From Purshia tridentata (taxonomy: Eukaryota; Streptophyta; Magnoliopsida; Rosales; Rosaceae): DNA of 64,000 nucleotides. The notes under the pieces were generated by a model. The model was not told where the DNA came from, did not search any database, and saw only the letters and a program-made list of their open reading frames with translations. The stretch spans positions 44,376 through 108,375 of the forward strand of contig QANT01006447.1 of NCBI GenBank assembly GCA_003254885.1, given 5' to 3'. How positions within the stretch are numbered: the first letter of the stretch is position 1; each line of letters begins with the position of its first letter. Both the position numbers and the translations under genes were made by a program. Shown here piece after piece: positions 26,101-37,962 of the stretch.

Positions 26101-29100
26101 AAGCTATTGTGCCATTTTCAGGGAAAAGAAAAAGAAATAGTCGAGAATAAGAAAAGTTCATTACCTTGTCCCTTCCAAGGGCAGCATAGTGTTGTAAACC
26201 ATTACATGAACCATCCTTGCAACAGAAAAAGAAAAACTATGATCAATTTGTGGATAATAGAATCATCTTTACCAAATGAGTAAATACAATACATAAAAAA
26301 GCATGGGAAAGGCAATTAACTTCAATAAAAGTACACAGTTGACAAGGAAAAAGGACAATATGGAAATCTCAATATCACTTTTTAATCCTGGTGTCTATCA
26401 TAAATTCATGATCTATAATATGTAAGGACTAAGTTTCATCCATGCTAAAATATCTTCATTTTAGTACCTGGCAATTCAACCCAAACAAATTGAACCCTTT
26501 GATTATCTTTCTTACCACAGAAAAAGACACTAGCAACTTCATCTTCACAGATGATGAAACCATAAGTCCATAACCAAGTAGAACTCAGAATTTTGGTACT
26601 TGGTTCAAAATAAATGAATGAAGTTATAACTATTCACAGATTATAATTACACTATGCTGGGAGATAAAGTACCTGGTGGACAGGCATATGTGAAATGGTA
26701 GTCTCCGGAGAGGGGCTTCTCAATGCTTCAGACAGATTAAGACATGCTGTCAAGCATTGGAAAGGATCCTCTGCACCCAACCACCAGCGCCTTCCTTCAA
26801 GAGGTCTGTCAGCGGAGTCAAAAATTTCATCTACATGATTCTCAGTAAATGCTACTCGATCATCATAGGAGAGTTTGTCCACACCACCAGCATATAAATT
26901 TGCCAAATGTATCTTCAACCAGCGCAAGCCTGACTTTCCAAGACACCGTCCCTCTGCAAACTCCAGGATGCCTCGGCACATATCAGAACCAAGATGGTTT
27001 AGATATGGGTGCATGGGGTAAGCACGGCCTCGAAAATCAAGGTTGTGTGGGTAGTAGAAGCCTTCCTCATCCCTCATCTTTCGAGATACCTGCTCCCATT
27101 CAGCAAAACTTAATATCAGAGTATCCAATAGCACTGCATTTTTTGACTTAACAAAATGATTCTTACAGCAAGCTTAAGTTCTATATCACACCGCTGCGAG
27201 TGCCTCTCACTATTCTCCTTCTTTATATTTTTAATTTTCCACTTCCATTTTCTGATTTCTGCCTCATCCTCTGTCTCTAGCTCTTCAGGGAAAGGAACCT
27301 ATTTAAAGCAGGAAGAAAAGTGAACGCAAAACAATTATTGATAAAAACCAGAATCAAGGTGCTGAATTAAACATTTCCCAAAATAAAGCTAAGCAATAAA
27401 GTTTCTGCCAAACAAAATCAGTTTCTTCTGTCCAGAAGCACATAAAAGGTATGCAACAATGATTATTATAGACAAATTCCAGTGAAATGTAACCCACATC
27501 TTCACGGTCAACCAAGTCAGCAAGACGGCCTCCGCTAGCCCATATCCTGTCTATTACACCAAGTACTCTTTTGTTTACCTTCCATTTGGTACTTCCAAGA
27601 GTATCCAGGGCCTGATACAGTGAACAATCAAAAGAATAGAAGAAGAACCAAAATGTACAAGTGAGAAACCATTGCACTGTGGAAATGTTTAAGGAATGTT
27701 TTCTGAGGAAACAAAGATCAAGTACAAATACTAGAGACAGGAACGAATACAGTATAGAAACTAAAAGTTAACAGGTCCTGGGGATTTCAAACCTCAAAAA
27801 CAGGTTCTAATTGCTTCCTAGGAGTTCTTTTAACAACTTCGCGTTGTTGTTTTGCTCCATGAGTTCGCATAACATAGGATGGTAAGAATAAATATGCTCC
27901 TTTGTCATAACTGTCAAAATTTACCAACAGGCAATAAGATTTGGGTAAAAACCCAAAAGCGTTTAATCAAGCTAGTTGCTTCAAATGAACATCTAATGAC
28001 AACAATATATTAAGCCAATATGTCAGTCTCTTTTATATGATCTGGTTGGCTATATCAGCTGAGAAAAATTTATACTACTGAAACTAAGATTTTTAACTAA
28101 TATAAACACTGCATACCCAGTCCAGTTAAGAGGAGGCACCAACATCGGCATATAAGGAATGACCATGTGCCTTGCCTGCTTGGACAGAACAGAAATCATT
28201 ACAGTTGTTACTCCTCAGAAATTCATATATTTATAAAAATTAAAAGGAAAAACAATTATTTCCCTCGTATGTCACAAGAACACAAAAAATATTTACTTGA
28301 AAAATCAACCAGGAAACATGAACATGAGCCAAACCAGTTATAACTGTTCTACTTACAGTTTTCTCCAAGCCTTTGCGTACTAATGGGTTGCATTCAATAA
28401 CCCCATATCTCCTACTGGTCTTCCTATTACAAAAACCCACAAAAGTATAAAAATACTGATATTTCGGACACAGAGAGAGAGAGAGAGAGAGAGAGAGGCT
28501 AAATGAAACAAGATCCAATCTTGCTTACTGTGTATCTTTAGTGATATTCTTAAGGGTATGTACAAATGCAGGATGTATATCAGGCGGTCCATCTCCTAAT
28601 TGGTCAACTGGAGGTTGTATATATGCTGTTTCCATCAATAACTGAATCAATCGACAGCCAACCTGAAAAGTACAAGCACCAAGATAATATAACAACAATA
28701 ATAACAAGATAGTTTGCATATTTAAATCTATAGATGTCACAAACCTTAACATGGGCTTCCTGACCCCATGGCTTTAAGTCTTCTTGTTCCTTCACAATTT
28801 CCCTTACTTGCTGCATTTTCTGCTTTTTTATTAGTTTAGCAACCTTTTTTCGAAGTTTATGTTGTTCTTCAGTCAGTTTCTCTTGTTCACTGGCCACAAG
28901 ATCAGATTCAGCTTCAGGGATCTTATCAGTAGTGTTGTTCTTCTTCTTTTTTGTCTTCTCCAAAAACCTGTGTATCCTAACCTGATCCACATGATTATTA
29001 TATAAAATTCTTATTAAGTTCATAAACAACTATAAATTAACATGACCACCTCATGTTAAAAGCATTCAATTAGTCTAAGAGCCATGATGAGAAGTCAGAG

Positions 29101-30217
29101 GACTCAATTCTTACATTTGTGTGAATACAAAGAATTTTAGTAATGAATTTCTACCAAAACTAACGAATTGATAGTTCGACTACCAAATACAATGCAAATT
29201 CTAGCCAAAAAGTTCATACTACAGTAAACTGAGGACCAACACCAAATACTTATTCTCTGTTTTGATATGTTTGCCACAGCCAGTATTCACCATCAAAGTC
29301 AACACAACAATAAATACCCACATAAGGAAATTTATAGAATTTGAACAACATACGCCAAAAATAAAAAGCAAACACGAATTACCAAATAAGAAAATTCTAA
29401 GCTCACAGACCTCATGCTCAATGGCTTCACCTATCGCACAAGCCGCTTGTACTACCCTGACATTGCCAACTCCACCAGTATTTGTCATCAATAGCCCCAT
29501 CAACTTATGCATTGTAATAACCGCCATCTTATCTGCTGGTAAGTGACCAAAATACTGAGCATGGCTCGCTCTTTTGTTAATTTCCTTGCAGGACTCTTGG
29601 TCCGCCGCAATCGCATCCCTTAACGGCTCAAACCAGCCAAGAAACAATGTCTTAATGTATGGCAAATTGGGTGCAAGCTTCTGCTCACACATATCCGCTA
29701 AAAGCTCTTGGTACTCTTTTGCCGCCTCTTCCCAAGCCTCGGTCTCCAACTTTATTTGCCTTTTTCGAAGAATGCTAAACTTTCCTGCTGCCATACCAGT
29801 CACCACTTTCTTTGGCTGCATGGGATGAGACTCCTCCACCTTGTTTTCTCTGATCAAATTCTCCAACAATTCCTGAATTTCTTCAGACCCCGACCCGGAC
29901 GAGTCTTCCTCACTAATGGCCTCGGCGACACTGGCATACCCTTTGGAATAGCTACAAAACCCAGAAATGCCATTAGAGAAACTTGGCTTCACTAAACTGC
30001 ATCTGTCCAATTCGTCTTTCTGAGAAGCTGTAACACCAATTTGACGAAACCCCATTACCAAACACCGCTCATTTATGCAGGTCCGAGTCTCAAAATGCCT
30101 GGTTTTCTCGAGAAAATTCGATTTTTTTATAGAAGAAGAAGAAGGGGAGCCAAAACGAGACTGGGTGGAGAGCTTGGTCCTTGTTGAAGCAGCTTGTTTG
30201 GCTAAGTTTCTCCACAT
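23157..30217 (-). CDS. RPOT1: Phage-type (T7-like) organelle RNA polymerase, RPOTm
   Basis: A single-subunit DNA-dependent RNA polymerase that transcribes organelle genes. Eighteen exons join in frame (992 aa): 29411-30217, 28745-28981, 28529-28662, 28357-28414, 28117-28175, 27793-27910, 27498-27611, 27167-27298, 26673-27089, 26165-26215, 25908-25978, 25559-25643, 25181-25333, 25026-25100, 24316-24405, 24031-24193, 23824-23927, 23157-23267. Residues 1-70 are Arg/Ser-rich with few acidic residues ([11 protein letters not shown]), typical of mitochondrial presequences. All catalytic residues known from T7 polymerase are present: Asp693 in [10 protein letters not shown], Lys768 and Tyr776 in [11 protein letters not shown], and His924-Asp925 in HDSYW. 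The specificity-region block [18 protein letters not shown] is conserved. Assignment to RPOTm rather than the dual-targeted RPOTmp rests on neighbours resembling At1g68990 and is less certain. Confidence 0.93.
28472..28498. repeat. (GA)n microsatellite
   Basis: It lies in an intron of the RNA polymerase gene (between exons 3 and 4). Confidence 0.9.
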
Positions 30218-31344
30218 ATTTCCCAGTAAAATTTGTAAATTAATTGATTATGTCGAGCAGCTAGATCAGACTTATAGCTGAAACATACATAGGAGGGAAA
30301 ATATGCTACGGGAAATCAAAAAAATTCTTGAACTTTCCAAGAAGCACAAAATTGGAGAGAAAGTATGAGAAAAATAAAAAAAACAGATTTTCAATAATAA
30401 AACTAGAACAAATGAATTGGAAAAGTGGGATCTCGAGGTGGTGGCGAGGAAGGCTGAGTAGACAGTACAGTAGCCGCCTTTAAACCCTGCTTAAACCTAT
30501 GTTCTCTCTGTTTTTCGCAAAGCCTTCGGTTCTTTCCAAGGTTTTCCAAGTCGACCCGTTTGGCTTAGAACCTGGTACAACTCAAAACAAGTTTGTGGGG
30601 CATTTTTAATTGGGCTGACCCAGTTGGAGCCATAAGACCCATTATATGGAAGTGATTCAGTCGGTTTATATATTTTGGTGGGATTTATTTAGGTTAAAAT
30701 TTCCCTGCTACAAGTTGTAGTCATCAATTCCATTATATGAATTTTATTAATTTGAACATTCTCTCTTACAATTGGGGGAGATAAACGAGTATCAAACTAT
30801 CAGTTTACATAACTGGATTAGAAGAATATCAATTCACATAATTAAATTAAATACATCCGTTCATATTTTGATTCTAGACATACCCTTTATGCATCTTCAG
30901 TAATTTGGTGGCTGCAAATCGTATAATTAATTAACGCATAATTTGTATCTTGATGTTATATCTGGACCTGCATTACCGTTAAGTGGCTTCTGTTTTGGGG
31001 TATCGCCAGAGCTGGAGCATAGAACACCATTTTCCAACTTCTTCATGTATAGTATTGGACTCTCATGTACTCGGAATATTGAAACTTTTTCATACGATGG
31101 AAATTGGCATGGTTCAGTCCACTCTAACCAGCAGAGATAAACGTGACACTAATAAATGCTTATAACGGGTCTCCAAATTCATTGTAGGAACCATGACCAG
31201 AATTTATCAGTAGAACCATCACTATTTATGGAGAAAAGCAAAGCAACACCTTGTCCCCATCACAACTTTATGCTCATCCTTTCTCCTAAACAATAATTGA
31301 GATCATGCCAAAATTTCTCTGACGGACAATTTCTGTTAAGACAT
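30218..31344. other. Intergenic: RPOT promoter and HSP90 3' flank
   Basis: A co-oriented spacer (both genes minus strand). It should contain the 5' UTR and promoter of the RNA polymerase gene and the 3' UTR of HSP90.5. I see no coding region. Confidence 0.6.
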
Positions 31345-34300
31345 TTATTCATTCCATGGATCACTCTCTGCCCTCACTTCTGATGGTTCAATTACTTCCG
31401 AGGCTTCACCAGCACTTGCATCAGATTCTGCTGCTGCCACATTATCTTCGGCTGCCTCCACCTCCTCATCTTCCAATCTACCCCATCTTCCTCCAAGGGC
31501 CATTGCCATCATCTCGTATATCTTGTTTCCCAACTCAGCTGGGCTGTCAGGCTGTCATCATTAAACGAACAAGTAAGAATGACATAAAGCTACTCCAAAT
31601 TATGGTATTACATGGAAACGAAAAAAAAAGGTGTCCCTTACAGTGAATCCACTGGCGATCAATGCTGTGTCATACAGGAGGTCTACAGCTCTCTTCGCAT
31701 CACTGCTGTCAGGGGCGTTCTTGCAAGCAGCCTGCAGTAGAAACAATTGTCAATGCAGTAATCTTAGGCTGGGTACTTTCAGTCATGAAATAATTGTCCC
31801 ACCCTCAACACCACATGGGGTGAAGGTATGAATTTTTCATTTAGTTCTTCATTGTTTCTCCATCTACCTGAAGTTTGTGAAGTAAAATAAAGTGGGCTGT
31901 AGCCTGTAGCTTGGCAAAATAAAAGATAGAAACCTTTACCCTTGTCTCAATTCAATAAAAGACCATAATGCAGCCATTATTTTGTATGAAGCATTTTTTA
32001 AATAAAATATACCACGAATGAAATATATGTGAAATTAGCCGCTCCTGAGTGTTCTCTCACCATAGCACAGATATATGACAATATGTTAACATCAGTACTC
32101 AGCTGCCTTTTTCCATTTTCTTACGTTGTGTTTCATCTTGATTCTTGGCCATCTGTCCTAGTAGAATTTAATCTACAATGGCACTCTATAGTGGTAAAAA
32201 CTAACCAGCAGAGGAGTTCCAGGATCTTACATTTAGGTCCTTAACGATGGGATGATCTGGGTTAATTTCCAATATTCTCCTGCCCCTCATGAACTCCAAA
32301 CTTGAAGTATCTCCAAGTGCCTGAGCTTTCATCAATCTGTAGAAGCAATTTTTCTTTATCAAAAATCATAATAAGGGAAGGCAACAATTACCAGCATTGT
32401 CTCGGACTCTTAGTATGCATTGTGGACAGAAACCAAAATATACCTTTCCATATTAGCAGACCATCCAAACTTGCCAGAAACAAGCACACAGGGAGATGAG
32501 CTTAGACGCTTCGAGACTTGGACTTTTGCCACCTTATCACCAAGTTGTTGCTTTATCCAATCACATAGAAGATTGAATTCTTGCTTATTTTCCCTTTCTT
32601 TAACCTCATCCTCATCACCTGGTACAATAAACTTTTTGGTGAGAAATATGAAGAAGATGACAAGAGGGAAGCAACAATTCTGGGCATAGTGAAACAATTT
32701 CCAACAAAATTTAAACATGCTGAAACAATTGCCAACTAACAACCAGGGGGGAATACTAACCAAACTCTAAATCTTCCTTGCTGATGTCTACAAACTTCTT
32801 CTCTTTGTATGTCTGTAGGTTCTGGATAGCCACTTCATCAATAGGTTCAACTAAATACAAAACCTAAGACAAAAGAACAAGATCAGCAACCTGCAGAGAA
32901 AAACTCATCATAAAAGAACAAGAATCCATGGAGAGGAAGAGGGGGAGGGGGGGAGAGAGAGAGAGAGAGAAAACAACTGTAACCAATTAAATGGCTTAGA
33001 TATGAGGGTAGAACATAATCATGTTAAGATCCCCCCCCCAAACAAGCAAAAAATTTGAAAAGGAAAAACATAATCATGTTGACTTTGATTGCCTCCAAAT
33101 TCCACATGACACATACCTCAATATCTTTCTGAACCAACTTCTCCAAGAATGGAGCGCTTTTTGCACTTTGCAGACTGTCGGTTGCCAAGTAATAGATAGC
33201 CTTCTGGTTCTCTGGCATGTTGTCAACATATTCATCCAAACTTGTCAGTTGTTCCTCACTTTTTGAAGTGTAGAATCGCAACAGGGGTGTTATGCGCTTG
33301 TGATTTCCAGAGTCCTCAATGCAGCCTAACTTTAGAAACCTTCCAAAGTTCTCCCATAATTTCTTGTAATCCTGGGATCAAGTTCAACCATTTTCTAAGT
33401 CAAGAACAACTTTCCGGTGCAATGGAGAAAGAAAAAATAATTAATTGCTGCCACCAACCTCTTTATTTTCACTTTCAGAGAGCTCTTGAATCATGTCAAA
33501 TGTTTTCCTTACGAGTCTCTTTCTCATAATTCTTACCTGAACATATCAGATTGACAGAAACTAAGAACTTGCACAATATTATCCAAGAAAAATTTGTAAC
33601 AAAAAAATGCATAAAGATTGTAAAGAAATCTCAGGCTTACAATACGACTTTCTTGAAGAATCTCTCGAGAAACATTGAGAGGAAGATCATTTGAATCCAC
33701 CACACCCTTAACAAAGCTCAGGTATCGCGGAAACTGCAAAAAGAATAATTCAGTGTCTAGCAGTGACAAACCACATTTTCAAGCAAACAAGCACTCTCAA
33801 TACCACTCTTATTCTAAAATAGCCTGCTAGAAGGAGAGGCAATTGACTATAACATCTAAACAACTCCAATAATGATGGATAAAAACAACTCGTTTTGATT
33901 AGAACAGGCAATAACTATAAAGAACAATAAGGGATACTATACTTTCCAATTTGGATACACAGATTAAACAACACCCCATTAATGATATACAAATTGTTAT
34001 TCCATCATAATAGAGTCAAATAAAAAACTTAATGCAAAACAGTCCATGTAACAAAGAACATCAATAACATGAAACCAAAAAAGAACTGAATGGATTCTTA
34101 ATGCATAACAGTTTCCAATATGGCAAGACTTACCAGTTCACCATCAAAATCATCTGAGATAAATACCCGCTTCACATACAAACGAATATTCTTTGTTTTT
34201 GGATTTACTACATCCTCATTGTTAAGAGGCCCCATTCCAGGAATATAAAGAACAGACCTGAACTCCACCTCACCCTGCACAAATTTAAAAGTCACACACC

Positions 34301-36832
34301 AAATATGCTATATTAGAGAGAGAGAGAGAGGGAGAGGGAGGAAGGGAGAGGGAGAGGGAGAGGGAGAGAGAGAGAGAGAGAGATCATTTCAATACCTCAG
34401 TGGTGAAGTGAGTGTATGCAAGTGGCTCCAAAAACTCATTAAAAGTTTTCTTGTAGAATTCATGGTACTCATCTTTTTGAACTTCCTTTGCATTCCGCAT
34501 CTGCAAAGGACAAAAACAAAATTACCATGCAGAACCCAAAATACATATACCAATCAATGACGCTACGCTGTCAACTTACCCATATAGGCTTAGTTTCATT
34601 GGCTAATTCCCAATCCCAATACTTCTCAGTTTTTGTCTTCTTTTTCTTCTCACCCTGGTAACAAATGCAGTAGATCACTTCAATGTAATATTTACAATGA
34701 AAGAAACTACATTTCCCACAATTAAGAATACCGTGTCAATTACCTCTGGCTTTGCTTCTTCTCCTTCTTTTGGTTCTTCCTCCTCTTCCACCTGCCAAAA
34801 GTTCCAATTAATCAAGACTGCCAAATGCTAATTGCTTCATTATATGAATCATAGATACTTTTTAGGATTAAAATCATTAGCTATAGAAAAGATACGCCTT
34901 CAGGATTAGAGGGGGAAACGTATGTTCAAGCAGAAAACAAAGCCCTAACCTCAACGGTCCTTGATTTTTCTTGCCATGTGTAGATGGGAAAGGAAACAAA
35001 CTGTGAGTAATTCTTCACCAAACTCTGGATCCGAGCCGGCTCTGAGAACTCATACTTGTCATCTGGCTGCAAGAAAAGAAAGTTTTCTATATGGCTATGC
35101 ATAAAAAAAAATTGAAAAAAAATCAAATTTGGAAAAAGACCTGCCCCCAATAAACAATTATGACTCGAAGCAGTCACCATGTGGCCATAGCTAGACGCAA
35201 CTTCAACATTCATGTAATGCAAGCAAATATGGCACCAGATACAGCATTTTTCCTTAATAAATTTCTTTTTGTCCAATAAACCATGACAGTCACATTCAAG
35301 ATGACCAAAGGTCATGAAATGAGAAATGAAGTAGCACATAAAGTACCCTTAAATAGAGTGTTATCTGTGTTCCACGGCTAATGAGATTTTCGGGGTCAGT
35401 TTCTTCCCTAATCACATAAGAGCTACTGTCAGCCGCTGCTTCCCAAACATACTGCTTATCTGACCTTGGGCTTTTTGTAGAGACAACAACCTGATTTTGC
35501 ATAATATATACAAGCCAATGAGCAACTTCCCAGGTCAACCATCCACGTTAAAAACTCAACTATGAGCAGATGGTTTCAACAAGGCATAAATTAATCGTGA
35601 AAACCATACTACACCTTCTCAGCAACAAGGAAAGCGGAATAGAACCCAACACCAAATTGACCAATCAAACCATTGTCCGCACCAAGATCCTTATTTTCCT
35701 GAAAATATTTAAGGCTGAAAGTTAAGATTCGAAAGCACCAAAGAACCTCAAAAAATATTTACTAAGAAAAAACAAACTGCAATGTAATGCATTCAACAGA
35801 AAGATTAACTGATGCACACAGAGAGAGAGAGAGAGAGAGAGACCTTCAGAGCCTTTAAAAATTTTGAAGTACCACTCTGAGCAATGGTTCCAAGGCAGTC
35901 AATGAGTTCCTCTTTAGTCATTCCAATACCAGTATCCCTAAAAGTCAGAGAACAGCATTTCAATCAACTCCACTAATTCATCCAGGAACAAAAATGAAGT
36001 GAAGATTTAGAAACAACATACGATATAGTGATAGTCCCATTATCTGGATCGGGTTTGATGCGTATCTGTAGCTCACCAGCATCTCCAAGCAGAGAGGGTT
36101 CGGTCACACTTAAAAATCTCAACTTGTCCAAGGCATCACTTGCATTACTGAAACATGAATACAAAATAAAGTCAACATATGGACTAAATAAAAGGCACTT
36201 ACGTCGCATAGTCATAATCATGCAAGAAGCACATTTTAATCAAGTGTAGGCATATGCAACTCACCTCACAAGCTCCCTAAGGAACACTTCCTTGTGGCTG
36301 TATAGACTATGAACTATCAAATCCAATAACCGAGTGACCTGCAATTAGTTTCAAAGTCCTCAACTTTCAATTCCAAACTAATAAACCAAAAACACAAACC
36401 TCACAAGCCTGTAAATCCCAACAACAGTAACAAAGCCAAGCCGTCCATTTTGATTTCCAAGCAAACAGAAAAAATACATAAAAGTCTAGAAATTTAAGAT
36501 AAAAACCCAATTCAGTCAGACGCCAAAAGACCCAAAATTTATAAAGGCAGAGAGAGACCCACCTCGGCTTGGTACTCGAATTTCTCACCAGGCGTCTCGG
36601 CGGCCTCTTTTTCGGCAACAGCCGCGTCACAGCGAATAGATATTTGTCTATTTTTGCTCTCAAGCCTCCACTTCAATCCACCGCAAGAGAAGCCCTTTCT
36701 GAGCCCATTTTGTGGCAAAAAAGCAGTTCTGAGGCTCAAGGCCTTGCTGGGGTTTCTGAGCGTGATGGGAGATGAAGAAGGGAGTGAAGCTAGAGAGGCA
36801 GTGGCTAAGCTTCTGCTTAGAACTGGAGCCAT
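31345..36832 (-). CDS. HSP90-5: Chloroplast HSP90 chaperone (HSP90.5/CR88)
   Basis: An ATP-dependent dimeric chaperone of the plastid stroma that supports protein import and thylakoid biogenesis. Nineteen exons join in frame (794 aa): 36563-36832, 36265-36338, 36022-36147, 35844-35937, 35615-35698, 35347-35490, 34950-35066, 34744-34791, 34580-34654, 34396-34500, 34134-34274, 33641-33733, 33459-33536, 33117-33371, 32761-32863, 32444-32618, 32231-32336, 31642-31731, 31345-31551. The start [10 protein letters not shown] is followed by a Ser-rich, acid-poor transit peptide of about 65-70 residues. The GHKL ATPase domain shows [21 protein letters not shown] and [11 protein letters not shown]. Next come an acidic/lysine linker (EEEEEPKEG, then KKKKTK), the middle domain and the C-terminal dimerisation domain. 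The end ESDPWNE resembles the plastid-type DPW tail, not the cytosolic MEEVD or ER KDEL tails. Confidence 0.96.
32953..32970. repeat. (GA)n microsatellite in an HSP90.5 intron
   Basis: A short GA tract next to a G-rich run, in the intron between exons 14 and 15. Confidence 0.85.
34315..34383. repeat. Compound GA/GGGAGA microsatellite in an HSP90.5 intron
   Basis: About 70 bases of GA and GGAGAG units in the intron between exons 10 and 11. On the coding strand this is a pyrimidine tract just inside the 5' splice site of exon 10. Confidence 0.9.
35821..35842. repeat. (GA)n abutting the HSP90.5 exon 4 donor site
   Basis: On the coding strand the intron begins GTCTCTCTCT directly after exon 4, so the microsatellite overlaps the 5' splice site. 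Confidence 0.85.
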
Positions 36833-37962
36833 TGAGAGCCCTAACAAACGTTGAGTTTGACACAGTCTCAAAGTGTAAAAACCCTTGCGACTTGTGAGGG
36901 TTTAGCACTTTTAAGTAGTAGGGAAAGTGGAGGGTTCTAGAAGGAAGAAAACAAAGGGAACGGGAGGCTTCGTTTGTTTGGACTCGGAGCCATTTTCTGT
37001 TAAATTGTAAGGCCTAGATTCTCCATTTCAGCTATCACAATATCCGCTTCATTTTTCATTTTTCTTTTACAGTTTTATTGTGAAAATTGAATTATGACAG
37101 AGAATTTGGTTACTTGATGGGTTCTATGAATTACTTTTTAATTAATTTGATTATTAAAACTGTAAAAAAATTAGAGTTCGAAAATAGTTACCGTATTAGT
37201 ATTTATGCATGTTGATGTGTGGTGAAAGTCTAAATTAATCAATATATAGTAGCTTTCCAATTTCCAAATTTCCAGTTCATGATTAAAATTCCTCTTTTAA
37301 CGTTTACAGTACGTCACATATGAGCCTCTTCTTTGTCTGCAGGTTGATTTATTTTCTCTCTTGTTTTTCATTGTCAAAGGCCTGGCTAAAGTAGGTGGTG
37401 GTGTATTAAGAATTTTAGGCGGAAAATGAGCACAAAATCCAATGTTGTATATGCTTGCATTATCTTGCGTCAACTCTCCCCCCTTTTCAGCCAACACAAC
37501 TATCAACCAGGTCATGAGGTCAACATGAAACAGAACTAGAATGGTCTATGTAGGATCTGTAATATCTATATTGCTGCTATGTAGTAGTAAAAGATTCAAT
37601 AATCCATAAGCAAGCAGCAACATATTTTAAATCAGAAATCACAAGTATATCTACCAGCATATCAGATTGAGATTGATCTCTACCTGTGATTCTCATTGAT
37701 ATACAGATAAATAGGAAAGGGGTGGAAGAATTGAGTAGATGGGTTACATAGATTTGCTATTACAGATAAATAAGTCTCTATGTGTAGGAGTTGGAGATAA
37801 AAAAAAGAGAAAGAAGACCCCCATGAGGAGTGGAGCTGCATGTGTGCTACTACCAATTGATAAAATGATGTGGAAAAAATTAAGTGATTCCCATCAGCCA
37901 CACCCGGAGTCTCTAAGCAAATTGAGATTACAATCCAAGTATGAGCACTGAATCTCTCTAGC
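36833..37962. other. HSP90.5 promoter and ABHD17-like 3' flank
   Basis: A spacer between two minus-strand genes. Next to the HSP90.5 ATG is a leader and promoter with a heat-shock-element core at 36935. The rest is AT-rich with no supported coding region. Confidence 0.55.
36935..36942 (-). promoter_or_regulatory. Possible heat-shock element upstream of HSP90.5
   Basis: TTCTAGAA is a perfect inverted pair of heat-shock-factor half sites (TTCnnGAA), about 103 bases upstream of the HSP90.5 ATG. A further TTC-like half site lies next to it. Heat induction of this gene family is known. A single dimer core can arise by chance, so confidence is limited. Confidence 0.45.

Noticed and set aside
28035-28420. 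Alternative acceptor joining RPOT exon 4 in another frame
   Set aside because: It would read PVGDMGLL instead of the conserved [15 protein letters not shown] block. The chosen acceptor keeps the family sequence and the frame.
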